DNA from: Chitinophaga sp. H8
Lineage (GTDB): Bacteria > Bacteroidota > Bacteroidia > Chitinophagales > Chitinophagaceae
Assembly (NCBI RefSeq): GCF_040567655.1
Contig: NZ_JBEXAC010000002.1
Location: 2,878,906 to 2,942,905, forward strand
Direction of reading: 5' to 3'
Length of the DNA stretch: 64,000 nt
Position 1 is the first letter of the stretch. Every line of letters starts with the position of its first letter. The notes beneath the pieces were generated by a model. The model was not told the DNA's origin and did not search any database. It saw only the letters and a list, made by a program, of their open reading frames with translations. Shown here one piece after another: positions 1-8,996 of the stretch. The position numbers and the translations under genes are program-made.

Positions 1-43
1 AACGATATTAAGGTAGTATTTAATAATTTATTCCTAAAGCAAA

Positions 44-81
44 GTGGCCGTATTAAAAGTATTTACTTTTAATACGGCCAC
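44..81 (-). terminator. Perfect 18-bp hairpin after susD1
   Basis: Positions 44-61 are exactly complementary to 64-81, with only TT between the arms. It lies 28 bp beyond the stop codon of the minus-strand susD at 110. On the minus strand it is followed by TTTGCTTT, which is only moderately T-rich, so it may be a terminator or a 3'-end stabilising hairpin. The stem is symmetric and could act on both strands. Confidence 0.65.
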
Positions 82-109
82 GCTTCATTTAAGCTGTTTT
101 AAGCCTCTT

Positions 110-2029
110 TTAGTGCTTTGCCCACCAGAGTGGTGTCAGTACTGCATCAGGTCCGTTCAGGAAAGATACAGCCTGTTGATAGCCTTTAGCACTGTTGTTC
201 TGCAGGCTGGCAGGATATCTTAACCTTTGCGGGAAAAATTTGATATTGCTGGTAGTATAGTTACTATTGTTCAATGCCGGTAAGTTGGGCAATGCTTTTT
301 CAATCACCGGATTTTCAAAGAAAGGCAATCCTAATCTTCTCTGATCGTTCCAGGTTTCCAGTGGCAGCCAGGGGCATTGCGCAATGAACTTTTGGGTGAT
401 GATTTTAGTCAGAAGATCATTCTTTACACTACCGTTTTTGTAAAGGGTATTGCTGGGGTAGCTGATATTAACAGTACCCGCTGTATTGGTATAACCATCT
501 TTAAAGTTCATAGTACGGAAGGCAGGAGGTTCGGCAGTATGGTTCCAGCTCACGGAAGTACCTACCCTGTTGTAATCCTGAGAAGTAAGGTAAGCTGCGA
601 GATGAGCCGTTACACCCCAGTATTGGAAACTGGACTGTATGCCTGCTTCATAGGCTTCTTTGGCCCCGATGGAAGTAGCCCAGCCTCTTACACTGGCTTC
701 TGCCAGCAGGAAGTAGGTTTCCCAGGGAGCAAAGAAAATACGCTCTGAAGTACTGGTCCGGAATTTATGAGACATACGCGGCATTGTACCTTCATAGGTA
801 TATACTTTATTCATCGCACCCTTTTCAGCCCAGTCGCCCGTAGCGGATGCATTCCAGGTATATTTGGCATCAATTTCCTTTACCACCTTACCAGTAGCAT
901 CTTCCAGGTTTCTTTTGGTATCCTTTGTAACGCTGGCATCGGGGAAAGGGGAAAAATCAGGGTTGGTAAAATCTCCGGGAATAATAAATGCTTTGTAAGC
1001 GCGGGGGTCAATTATTTTTGGCAAACCATCCAGCCAGTAGCCTGCAGCAGGGTCATTGGTTTTGCTGGAAAAATGGTTGGCAAATTTAAGCCCCATCCAG
1101 TCGGCAGGCTTGATAGCCGTGTGGAAAGAGGCATCTAACTGCACATCAGAAGTAACCCCACCCAAGCCAACATACAAGTTGTTCAGGCTGGCTGATATCA
1201 GCTGCGAATTCCAGGAACGGCTCATGACACCAGTCAGGTCGTCCCATCCGTCTTTCTCTTTTACTTTGAAGGCATCAGCCATATCTGTGATCAGCAGTTT
1301 GGTAGCCACTGCTGCTTCAAATTCAGTTTTCGCTTTATCCGGATCTACTTCAGATAAGCGCATGGCTAAACGCATACGCAGGGAATTGGCGTATCTTTTC
1401 CACCTGTTGTAGTTGAAACCATAAGCCGGATCAAAATCCTTCAGCGTTTGAGGATTGGCTACATTTTCATCAATGGCAGCTTCCGCTTCTTTCAATTCGT
1501 TAAGGAGGTAATAATACACATCTTTTACCTGGGAAAATTCCGGGTTCACACCTTGAAAGGCTTTGATGGGAATGGGGCCAAAGTTATCGCTCATTTCACT
1601 CATTAGGTAAGCACGCCATATACGTCCTATCTGCAGCAGATTTTTGGTGTGAGGCTGCGCGTTATTGGCGGCGATCCTTTTTTCAGCCAGTTCTATAGCC
1701 AGGTTAGCGGCATTCAGCCAGCCGGATACTCCATTGTAATAGGCTGTAGTCCAGTCATCATTATAACCACCACTGGATAAGCCACCCTGGCGGTGCTGGT
1801 GCCCGGCTGTTTTCCAATATAATACAAAAGAACGCTCTGCAATATCAGGGTTCATCTGTGCACCGGTAATAGATCCATTAAGTGCATATTCTACCTGAAG
1901 CTGTTCTTCATTGGCAGACTTGGGATCAAAATTTGTTTGTTCAAATTTGGAGCAGGCCTGCATCATCAGGCTTCCGCCTATCACAACACATGCGCTTTTT
2001 ATAATACTTTTCATAAAATGCTTTTTCAA
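110..2029 (-). CDS. SusD/RagB-like nutrient-binding outer-membrane lipoprotein (SusD-like_2 type)
   Basis: Surface-exposed lipoprotein expected to form the lid of the SusC barrel encoded just upstream and to capture an oligosaccharide or peptide ligand. The 639-aa product starts with a lipoprotein signal ending in the lipobox MMQAC, with Cys at about residue 26, followed by SKFEQTNFDP. This 'C.. F...N.DP' opening is typical of the SusD-like_2 group. Helical TPR-like stretches dominate (for example SEMSDNFGPIPIKAF near 145), and a C-terminal LPLETWNDQRRLGLP segment matches the family's conserved 'W...RR.G.P' motif. The start lies 3 bp after the susC1 stop, so the two are one transcription unit. 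The substrate cannot be read from the sequence, and no glycosidase is linked on this strand. Confidence 0.9.
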   Translation of the reverse strand: MKKHFMKSIIKSACVVIGGSLMMQACSKFEQTNFDPKSANEEQLQVEYALNGSITGAQMNPDIAERSFVLYWKTAGHQHRQGGLSSGGYNDDWTTAYYNGVSGWLNAANLAIELAEKRIAANNAQPHTKNLLQIGRIWRAYLMSEMSDNFGPIPIKAFQGVNPEFSQVKDVYYYLLNELKEAEAAIDENVANPQTLKDFDPAYGFNYNRWKRYANSLRMRLAMRLSEVDPDKAKTEFEAAVATKLLITDMADAFKVKEKDGWDDLTGVMSRSWNSQLISASLNNLYVGLGGVTSDVQLDASFHTAIKPADWMGLKFANHFSSKTNDPAAGYWLDGLPKIIDPRAYKAFIIPGDFTNPDFSPFPDASVTKDTKRNLEDATGKVVKEIDAKYTWNASATGDWAEKGAMNKVYTYEGTMPRMSHKFRTSTSERIFFAPWETYFLLAEASVRGWATSIGAKEAYEAGIQSSFQYWGVTAHLAAYLTSQDYNRVGTSVSWNHTAEPPAFRTMNFKDGYTNTAGTVNISYPSNTLYKNGSVKNDLLTKIITQKFIAQCPWLPLETWNDQRRLGLPFFENPVIEKALPNLPALNNSNYTTSNIKFFPQRLRYPASLQNNSAKGYQQAVSFLNGPDAVLTPLWWAKH

Positions 2030-2032
2030 TAA

Positions 2033-5000
2033 TTAGAAACTAACAGATAAGTTAAACAGGTAGTTGCGGGAGGTAGGAGCACTACCACTTTCAAATCCTG
2101 TTGCATTTGTTCCTGTTGCATAAACAGATTCCGGATCAATACCCTTGATATGGCTGGAGATCAGCCATACATTGTTGCAGGAAAAACCGATGCTTGCCCG
2201 CTGGATAGGTGTTCTGGAAAAGAGTTTGGCTGGCAGGTTGTAAGACAGCTGTACATTTCTTAAACGTACATTGGATGCATCATACAGGTTGGCCTCTGCA
2301 ATCCCGATGTTATTAACACCTACTGCTTCCCAGTAATCCTGAGGTTTTACTGCGATGGTACTAGGTTCGTACTGGTTGGTATTAGGATTTAAGATAACCC
2401 CGTCCACTACAAATTTGTCACGTTTTCCATTTACCACTGTTTCGGCAGCTGTACCGGATTTCTGCATCGCTACTGTGGTTCCGGAAAACATTTTTCCACC
2501 AAAGCGTGCATCTATCAGGAAGCCTAATGACACACCTTTATAAGTAAAAGTATTGCTTACACCCAGTAAGCCATTTGCCTGCTGATTACCCAGCCTTACT
2601 TTTTCACTGGTAACCAGTGGTAAACCTGTTTCACTCAGCAGCAGCTTACCGAAGTAAGGGCTCTTTTCATCTGTTACTCTCTGATAGGCAGTACCCCAGA
2701 TTTCGCCATATTTCTGACCGGCAGCAGCATAGATCTGTATGTTGTCATACCCACCTAAAGGATAATAATCAATGCCCGGCGCAATTTCCTTTACTGTGTT
2801 CTTGTTGGTGGAGAAATTCACATTCATATCCCAGGCTACTGCTTTGTCCAGGATGCGGGCATTCAACATTAATTCAATACCCTTGTTTTCTATATTGCCG
2901 GCATTAATTTTCTTTTTCTCATATCCACTGAGCGGATCCATGGGCAGATCGATCAGCTGACGGGTAGCATTTGATTTATACCAGGCAAAGTCTATACCCA
3001 GGCGATTGTTGAATAAGCGTGCTTCAGCACCTACTTCCAGGGATTTAATCAGCTCACTTCTTACGTTAGGATCATATAATACTTTCTTGCGCTTAACAGT
3101 AGTATTACCATTAGGGTCTTTAGCCACTTCATAGGTATTGTACAGGTTGTAAGGCGCCAGGTCATTACCAACCTGTGCATAAGACGCTCTTACTTTACCG
3201 TAGGATACCCAGCGTGGGGCACTGCCGCCCATTCTTTCAATCATATCTGTTACAATCAGGGAGGTACTTACAGAAGGATAGAAATAGGAACGGTTACTTT
3301 GGCTCAGGGCAGATGACCAGTCATTCCGGAAGGTAGCATCTATAAACCAGTATGCATCCCAGTTCAGACCAATGGTACCATAGGCAGAGTTGATCTTCTT
3401 TTCTGTATAGATCTCACTGATGCTTGGGTTGCTGGTACCATTTTGTATAGAGAACAAATCCGGAATCTGCAGTTTGGGAACATTAATGTTCATACTGCTT
3501 CTTCTCTGTTTCATCAGATTACCTCCTAAGGTGATAGCACCTCCTAATTTGCCAAACACCTGGTCTTTTTTGGCAGTAATTAAGGTGCTGTAGTTGGTTT
3601 CACGGAAAGTTTCCTTGCCGGTACCATAGCTACCGCGTACTTCTATCGGGCTACCTGCATAGAGTTTGGATTCTGTTTCAGTAGTATACATATCCGCACC
3701 TCCTTTGATCTCTGCATTCAGCCAGGAAGTAAATTCATATTTCAATGATCCGTTCATTAAGAAACGGTCCCTGATATCCTGATTAAGGTTGTATTGCTCA
3801 TTCCAGTAAGGGTTCACCATTTTATCATACTTGTACCAGGTCATTTTTCCGTCAGCATCTTTAGGATTGCTGAAATCACGGATGTTGATGTTTGCTGGTA
3901 AAGAGTAAATGGTGTTAAATGGGTTGGATGCATTTGCACCGCCCTGAGGCCGGTTTACCGCATTGGAATTGATATACTGGATCTTGGTATCAGTAGTCCA
4001 GCGTTTGCCTTCTCCAAATTGAGAAACTGCGCGGGCTAACAGGTTGGTACGGGTTAATTTGCTTCCCGGAATGATACCTTCATCAGTTAAGCGGGTAACG
4101 GATGAATAGATGGCGGTAGAATTGATTTGTTGTTGAAATGAGATACTGTTTTTAAAATTGATTCCGGTATTGAAATAATTTTTAAGGTTGTTGTAAGACC
4201 CCATTTTAACTTCTTTCCCTTCCCAGTTTTTTACTGTCTGGCCGGCAATTTCAGGTCCCCAGCTCAGGTCGGAACGTTCATCATATGCGCCGTCAGTACC
4301 CTGACCAAAAGTGCGTTGTCTTTCAGGGGAAGTAAAAATGGTAGAAAGCCCAACAGTAGAAGTATAGGTAATACCAAGGCCTTTTTGTTTTTTACCGCTT
4401 TTGGTAGTGATGAGAATAACACCATTACCGGCACGGGAGCCGTATAATACGGCAGCAGAACCACCTTTTAATACAGACATGCTTTCAATGTCGTCCGGAT
4501 TAATATCAGACAGGCCATTACCCATGTCTTTGGAAGGGTTCCAGTAATCGTTATTGTCTGCACCTGTAACGTTGTCCATTGGGATACCATCTACAACAAT
4601 CAGCGGCTGATTGGATCCGGTAAGGGAATTGTTACCACGCAGTACAATCTTGGAAGAACCTGCAGGACCGTTACTGGAACGCATCACCTGCAACCCGGCT
4701 ACTTTACCGGATAAGGCATTGGTTACATTCGTTTCGCGGGCACTGGTCAATGATTCACCGGATACTTCCTGTAATGCATAACCCAGGGATTTCTTTTCTC
4801 TTTTAATACCGAGGGCGGTGACTACCACTTCTCCCAGATTCTTGTTATCGGCAGCCAGTGTTACATTAATAGCGGTTTTGCCTGCAACACTAATTTCCTG
4901 ACTCAGAAAGCCTATGCCGGAAAGTAACAGCGTACCGTCAGGAGCCATACTCAATTTGAAGTTCCCTGTGCCGTCGGTGATAGCACCGTTTTTGGTACCT

Positions 5001-5137
5001 TTTTCCTGAACGCTGATCCCAGGAACAGGATTTCCTTCGGCATCCTTTACATTTCCTGACACTATTTTTTTATCCTGCGCAAAGGCCATCAGGCATGCAG
5101 ATAGGAATAGTGACAAAAAGATTACTGATCTTTTCAT
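2033..5137 (-). CDS. SusC/RagA-family TonB-linked outer-membrane transporter
   Basis: TonB-dependent 22-strand barrel that imports the ligand captured by its SusD partner. The 1034-aa protein has a signal peptide ending at AFAQ, then a carboxypeptidase-D regulatory-like domain (about 25-100, GNVKDAEGNPVPGISV). A TonB-box-like GEVVVTALGIKREKKSLGYA follows (about 103-122), then a plug domain with LRGNNSLTGSNQPLIVVDGIP and SMSVLKGGSAAVLYGSRAG, then the barrel ending in the aromatic residue F (NLSVSF). There is no N-terminal STN domain, so it is unlikely to signal directly to a FecR. It heads a two-gene operon with susD (110-2029). Upstream is a long divergent regulatory region. Confidence 0.95.
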   Translation of the reverse strand: MKRSVIFLSLFLSACLMAFAQDKKIVSGNVKDAEGNPVPGISVQEKGTKNGAITDGTGNFKLSMAPDGTLLLSGIGFLSQEISVAGKTAINVTLAADNKNLGEVVVTALGIKREKKSLGYALQEVSGESLTSARETNVTNALSGKVAGLQVMRSSNGPAGSSKIVLRGNNSLTGSNQPLIVVDGIPMDNVTGADNNDYWNPSKDMGNGLSDINPDDIESMSVLKGGSAAVLYGSRAGNGVILITTKSGKKQKGLGITYTSTVGLSTIFTSPERQRTFGQGTDGAYDERSDLSWGPEIAGQTVKNWEGKEVKMGSYNNLKNYFNTGINFKNSISFQQQINSTAIYSSVTRLTDEGIIPGSKLTRTNLLARAVSQFGEGKRWTTDTKIQYINSNAVNRPQGGANASNPFNTIYSLPANINIRDFSNPKDADGKMTWYKYDKMVNPYWNEQYNLNQDIRDRFLMNGSLKYEFTSWLNAEIKGGADMYTTETESKLYAGSPIEVRGSYGTGKETFRETNYSTLITAKKDQVFGKLGGAITLGGNLMKQRRSSMNINVPKLQIPDLFSIQNGTSNPSISEIYTEKKINSAYGTIGLNWDAYWFIDATFRNDWSSALSQSNRSYFYPSVSTSLIVTDMIERMGGSAPRWVSYGKVRASYAQVGNDLAPYNLYNTYEVAKDPNGNTTVKRKKVLYDPNVRSELIKSLEVGAEARLFNNRLGIDFAWYKSNATRQLIDLPMDPLSGYEKKKINAGNIENKGIELMLNARILDKAVAWDMNVNFSTNKNTVKEIAPGIDYYPLGGYDNIQIYAAAGQKYGEIWGTAYQRVTDEKSPYFGKLLLSETGLPLVTSEKVRLGNQQANGLLGVSNTFTYKGVSLGFLIDARFGGKMFSGTTVAMQKSGTAAETVVNGKRDKFVVDGVILNPNTNQYEPSTIAVKPQDYWEAVGVNNIGIAEANLYDASNVRLRNVQLSYNLPAKLFSRTPIQRASIGFSCNNVWLISSHIKGIDPESVYATGTNATGFESGSAPTSRNYLFNLSVSF

Positions 5138-5252
5138 TATACACTGTTTTAAATTGGTAATTACTGTTTTTGTATTATTTGTTGAGTAGTAGAAAGCATT
5201 GGAACCCTGTCATATCGCGGCATATCTCTGTAAATAATTATGTATAGCTAAG

Positions 5253-5266
5253 CCTGGTTAACCAGG
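5253..5266. promoter_or_regulatory. 14-bp perfect palindrome, possible operator
   Basis: CCTGGTTAACCAGG is its own reverse complement. It lies 116 bp upstream of the minus-strand susC start in an AT-rich stretch, so it could be a regulator binding site. No regulator gene is adjacent, and a single palindrome can occur by chance. Confidence 0.35.
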
Positions 5267-5376
5267 TTCGCATACAGGTTAAGTAAATAAAGTAAAACGA
5301 TTTAGCAATTGTTATAAAAAAAACACCGTTTCCGGTTGTTTACATCATGGTTCCGTTAATTCAGGTAGAGATATTA

Positions 5377-5454
5377 AATAACAAGCATTCCCAAATAACA
5401 AGTGTTTCCGTTAATAAGTATTTCCTATAACAAGTGATCTTCTAATAACAAGTG
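5377..5454. repeat. Array of about five degenerate 17-bp direct repeats
   Basis: AATAACAAG(TG) recurs at about 5377, 5394, 5411 (degenerate, AATAAG), 5427 and 5444, giving a period of about 17 bp. The connecting bases are often TTCC, so the unit is roughly AATAACAAGTGTTTCCN. It lies between two divergent susCD operons. Seventeen-base periodicity without separate spacers excludes a CRISPR. It may be a cluster of protein-binding sites. Confidence 0.6.
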
Positions 5455-5697
5455 AAAATTGACCTAATAAATTTTTGAGGAGCCAAACTTAAGGAATGTT
5501 TTTCCATTACACAAAAATTATGTTAATTTTTGCTTAATTTTTATGAAATGGCTTGCCTGGCGTAAAGATGCTATCGTTATAATAAAAAATTATTTTATGT
5601 GATCCCCCTTTTTCATGGTATTGTCATACATCATTGTTACTTATTGGCCCTGGAGTTAATACCAAAATTTTCCGTACATTCATTCTTCATCAAAGAA

Positions 5698-5705
5698 AAG
5701 GAGGT
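5698..5705 (+). promoter_or_regulatory. Strong Shine-Dalgarno (AAGGAGGT) before a 15-codon ORF
   Basis: AAGGAGGT ends 4 bases before the ATG at 5710. Bacteroidota seldom use Shine-Dalgarno pairing, and the ordinary genes in this window have A/T-rich leaders instead, so this near-perfect site stands out. Confidence 0.75.
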
Positions 5706-5709
5706 ATTC

Positions 5710-5757
5710 ATGGAATCTACAGTATGTACATGGACACCAACAGTTAGTTTCGCCTAA
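5710..5757 (+). CDS. 15-aa peptide ORF with strong RBS, function unknown
   Basis: The ORF encodes MESTVCTWTPTVSFA followed by TAA. It has a near-perfect Shine-Dalgarno, and 29 bases after its stop begin a small hairpin and then an intrinsic terminator. The peptide has four Thr, one Cys and one Trp, but no run of a single amino acid like those in the his and trp leaders of this window. A promoter core for the next gene (susC2) lies downstream of the terminator, so this may be a free-standing micro-transcript rather than an attenuator. It could be a leader peptide, a secreted or modified micropeptide, or a translated small RNA. No function is claimed. Confidence 0.55.
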   Translation: MESTVCTWTPTVSFA

Positions 5758-5786
5758 CAGGGTTGCTCCATTAAAAATAGCTGTTT

Positions 5787-5831
5787 GACGCAGATGCGTC
5801 CTGGCCACCGGTTATCCGGTGGCCTTTTTTT
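5787..5831 (+). terminator. Hairpin followed by intrinsic terminator after the 15-codon ORF
   Basis: A small hairpin, GACGC-AGAT-GCGTC (5787-5800), is followed two bases later by GGCCACCGG-TTAT-CCGGTGGCC (5803-5824). That second stem is a perfect 9 bp and is followed by seven T residues. It should end transcription through the small ORF before susC2. Confidence 0.9.
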
Positions 5832-5910
5832 ATGCCCTTTTTTCGTTACGTACTACTACTGAGTTGTGAGAATGCGTGAAAACCTACAATCCTGCAACCC
5901 CTTCACTACC

Positions 5911-5918
5911 TAGTTTTG
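5911..5918 (+). promoter_or_regulatory. Bacteroidota -7 promoter element for susC2
   Basis: TAGTTTTG matches TAnnTTTG exactly. No TTTG lies about 20 bp upstream, so only the -7 half is convincing. Transcription would begin near 5925, leaving a leader of about 135 bases before the ATG at 6063. Confidence 0.45.
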
Positions 5919-6062
5919 TAAGGAATAATTGTATACCCTGAAACAGCAATTTATCAGCCAGGATCAATAACAAGATCATACACAATGCCAATGTATGCAG
6001 CGCTGTGCTACAGCATTTCAATACTTATCTATGAATTGAATTACACAATTAAAAATAACAAC

Positions 6063-8981
6063 ATGAAGAAAATGTTATCCGCTGTATTGGCGATGATATG
6101 TTTTTTACTACCATTGATGATACAAGCCCAGCAAAAAACAGTTACCGGAAAGGTGACAGATCGTAATGGCACTCCCTTGCCTGGTGCAAGTATTGCCATC
6201 CTGAATGGCCGGCAGGGGGTGGTGACAAATGCCGCCGGGAAATTTGAAATAGCTGTTCCCCCGGATGCCAGGCTTACCGTTTACTACACGGGCTATAAAA
6301 CAAATACTATAAAGGTAACCGCCGGCACCGATCCGCTGAACATTATACTGGAAGAGGATGTGGCGCGTTTGGATGAAGTGATTGTAACGGGGCTTGCTAC
6401 TACGGTAAAACGCAGGAATTCAGCCAATGCTGTCGCTACTGTTTCTGCCAGTGAGCTGGCAGGGATTTCTCCCGCCCAGACTTTTGATGCTGCACTGAAC
6501 GGCAAAATAACGGGTGCCAATATCGTGGCCAACTCCGGTGCACCTGGTGGGGGTATTTCTGTTAAACTAAGAGGAGTAACAACCATTTATGGTAATACAG
6601 AACCCTTGTATGTAGTAGATGGGGTGATTGTAAATAATAAAACTATTTCCGGTGGGATGAATGCGGTTACTGCAGCAGAGAGTGGCGGAACAAATACTTC
6701 TACACAGGATAACGGGTCCAACAGAATCGCAGATATTAATCCCGCAGATATAGAGAATATTGAAATCCTGAAAGGCGCTTCAGCAGCAGCCATCTATGGA
6801 TCGCAGGCAGCAGCCGGCGTGGTGGTAATTACTACTAAAAGAGGAAAGGCAGGCAAAACAAAGATCACGGTTACACAAGATATAGGGATACAAACTGCCA
6901 GGAAATTAATGGGAGTACGGCAGCTGAATGAAACTATTGTGGAAGAAACATGGGGGCCTTCCGGCCTCACCCGTTATAAAGCGGCTGTTGCTGCAGGGAA
7001 AATATATGATTATGAAAAAGAGATGTACGGAGAAAAAGGGTTTTTGCGTAATACTACTGTTTCCATGAGTGGCGGCAGTGACCGGACAACTTTCATGTTC
7101 AGCGCAGGTATGCGTAAGGAAGACGGTATTATTTTACGTACCGGTTATGCTAATAACAACCTGCGACTGAATGTAGATCATCGTATTTCAGACAGGATAA
7201 AAATTGGAGTAAGTACTGCTTTTATTAATTCTTCTGCAGACAGAGGATTGACAAATAATGATAATACTGGGGTGTCTTTTGGATCTGCATTATCCGGAAC
7301 GCCCAGCTTCATAGAATTACACCAGGATGCAAGTGGAAATTATCCCCGGAACCCGATGGCCAGCTCTAATCCGATAGAAACACGCGATAAGATGACAAAC
7401 AATGAACTGACCAATCGGGTGATCAGTGGAGTAAACCTGGAAGCTACTTTACAGCAGTCGGAAATAGCTACCACAAAATTTATAGCCAGAGGAGGTGTAG
7501 ATTTTTACAACTTCAAAACAAAGGTATTATTCCCAGCTTCCCTACAGTTTGAACGTGTGAAAAGAGGGCATAACATACAGGGAAATGCCAATAATACCTT
7601 TACTAACTGGGCCGGTTTCCTGGTAAATACTTTTACCCCTAATACTAATTTATCCTTCACCACCAGTGCAGGACTCACCCATGAATATGCCAGCTTTGAC
7701 CAGATACTTACGCTGGCCACACAGTTGGTAGGTACACAAACCAGCAGCGATCAGGCCGCCGCACTGGACATTACACAAACACGCAACAGCTCCCGTAATG
7801 ATGGCATTTTTGTGCAGGAAGAAATCGCTTTTAAAGAGTTCCTGAATTTTACCGCAGGGGTTCGTTTTGATAAATCTACCAACAATGGAAAGTACCGGCA
7901 GTTTATTGCCTATCCTAAAGCAAATATTGCCTGGAATATCTCTAAAATGGGGCAATGGGAAAATGAAACCGTCAGCGATCTGAAACTGCGGGTGGCTTAT
8001 GGTGAAGGGAACAGCCTGCCTACTTTTAGCAGCCGTTTTACCACATTACCTATTGATAACATAGGTGGAAAAAGTGGTTCCCTGATTAATATCGTGCTGG
8101 GCAATCCTGATATTATGCCGGAACGTCAGACCGAGCTGGAAGGAGGCGTGGACGTTAGTTTCCTGGGAGGTAAGATAGGGCTGGAAGCTACTTATTACAA
8201 CAAGGTGATCAAGGACCTTTTGTTGCTGAGTGATTACCAGGGCGCTACGGGTTTTGGTACAAAATGGGTTAACGGAGGCCAGCTGCGCAATACCGGTTTA
8301 GAACTGGGATTAAGAACTGTACCAGTAAATAATGCGCAGGTGAGGTGGTCCTCTAACATCAATTTCTGGAAAAACCGTTCAGAAGTATCCGCACTTACTG
8401 TTCCTGCATTTGATCCGGGAGGCTCGTTCGGTGCTACCTACGGTACTTTCTTTGTGCAAAATAATGCTACTGCTACCCAGATAGTGGCAGTGGTAGATGA
8501 CGCAGGTACTACTGCTAAAGTAGGAGATACGGAACCCGATTTTCAGATGAACTTCTTTAATGACCTCACGTTATTTAAAAACCTCAGCCTTCGTTTTCTG
8601 ATACATTGGAAAAAAGGAGGAGATAATGTTAACCTCTCGCAGTTGTTGTTTGATGGAGGAGGTACCAGCCCGGATTATGATGAGGCAGCAGGAGATGGCA
8701 AGCTGGGAGAAGGGCGTTTATTGGGGTTCCATAGTTATGTGCAGGATGCAAGTTATGTACGCATACGCGAAATAGGGCTTTACTACCGTATCCCGGTAAA
8801 AATGAAGTTTATGGAAAGCATTACGGTAGGAGCTTCTGCGAATAATTATTTCACATGGACCAAATACAAAGGATATGATCCCGAGGTATCCAATTTCGGC
8901 GCAGGTTTTTCAACAGGGGTAGATGTGGCACCGTTTCCATCGTCTAAACGTGTACAATTCCACCTGGCATTGAATTTCTAA
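6063..8981 (+). CDS. SusC/RagA-family TonB-linked outer-membrane transporter
   Basis: Outer-membrane importer paired with the susD at 8997. The start at 6063 (MKKMLSAVLAMICFLLPLM, a clean signal peptide ending QAQ) is preferred over the in-frame ATG 78 bp upstream, which would put 26 residues before the signal peptide. The product is about 972 aa. Domains are a carboxypeptidase-regulatory-like domain (GKVTDRNGTPLPGASI), a TonB-box region (DEVIVTGLATTVKRRNSAN), a plug (LRGVTTIYGNTEPLYVVDGV and NIEILKGASAAAIYGSQAA), then the barrel ending HLALNF. There is no STN domain. It is shorter and divergent compared with the other three SusC proteins here. Confidence 0.95.
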   Translation: MKKMLSAVLAMICFLLPLMIQAQQKTVTGKVTDRNGTPLPGASIAILNGRQGVVTNAAGKFEIAVPPDARLTVYYTGYKTNTIKVTAGTDPLNIILEEDVARLDEVIVTGLATTVKRRNSANAVATVSASELAGISPAQTFDAALNGKITGANIVANSGAPGGGISVKLRGVTTIYGNTEPLYVVDGVIVNNKTISGGMNAVTAAESGGTNTSTQDNGSNRIADINPADIENIEILKGASAAAIYGSQAAAGVVVITTKRGKAGKTKITVTQDIGIQTARKLMGVRQLNETIVEETWGPSGLTRYKAAVAAGKIYDYEKEMYGEKGFLRNTTVSMSGGSDRTTFMFSAGMRKEDGIILRTGYANNNLRLNVDHRISDRIKIGVSTAFINSSADRGLTNNDNTGVSFGSALSGTPSFIELHQDASGNYPRNPMASSNPIETRDKMTNNELTNRVISGVNLEATLQQSEIATTKFIARGGVDFYNFKTKVLFPASLQFERVKRGHNIQGNANNTFTNWAGFLVNTFTPNTNLSFTTSAGLTHEYASFDQILTLATQLVGTQTSSDQAAALDITQTRNSSRNDGIFVQEEIAFKEFLNFTAGVRFDKSTNNGKYRQFIAYPKANIAWNISKMGQWENETVSDLKLRVAYGEGNSLPTFSSRFTTLPIDNIGGKSGSLINIVLGNPDIMPERQTELEGGVDVSFLGGKIGLEATYYNKVIKDLLLLSDYQGATGFGTKWVNGGQLRNTGLELGLRTVPVNNAQVRWSSNINFWKNRSEVSALTVPAFDPGGSFGATYGTFFVQNNATATQIVAVVDDAGTTAKVGDTEPDFQMNFFNDLTLFKNLSLRFLIHWKKGGDNVNLSQLLFDGGGTSPDYDEAAGDGKLGEGRLLGFHSYVQDASYVRIREIGLYYRIPVKMKFMESITVGASANNYFTWTKYKGYDPEVSNFGAGFSTGVDVAPFPSSKRVQFHLALNF

Positions 8982-8996
8982 TCTGACTGTTAAAAA

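Larger units (their letters stand above)
5138..6062. other. 925-bp divergent intergenic region between two susCD operons
   Basis: AT-rich control region with no ordinary gene. It contains, in order: a 14-bp perfect palindrome (5253-5266), a roughly 17-bp periodic repeat array (5377-5454), a 15-codon ORF with a strong ribosome-binding site (5710-5757), two adjacent hairpins of which the second is a clear terminator (5787-5831), and a TAnnTTTG promoter core (5911-5918) for the plus-strand susC. I found no convincing promoter core close to the minus-strand susC start at 5137. Confidence 0.8.

Noticed and set aside
5377..5454. CRISPR array
   Set aside because: The units are about 17 bp, degenerate, and lack unique spacers of 25 bp or more; no cas genes are in the window.
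5377..5454. Plasmid-type iterons and a replication origin
   Set aside because: No rep, par or dnaA gene is near, and the surroundings are ordinary susCD operons.
5710..5831. Classical attenuator directly controlling susC2
   Set aside because: An exact TAnnTTTG promoter core at 5911 lies after the terminator, and the peptide has no run of one amino acid. This makes it weaker than a stand-alone transcript, although read-through control is not fully excluded.
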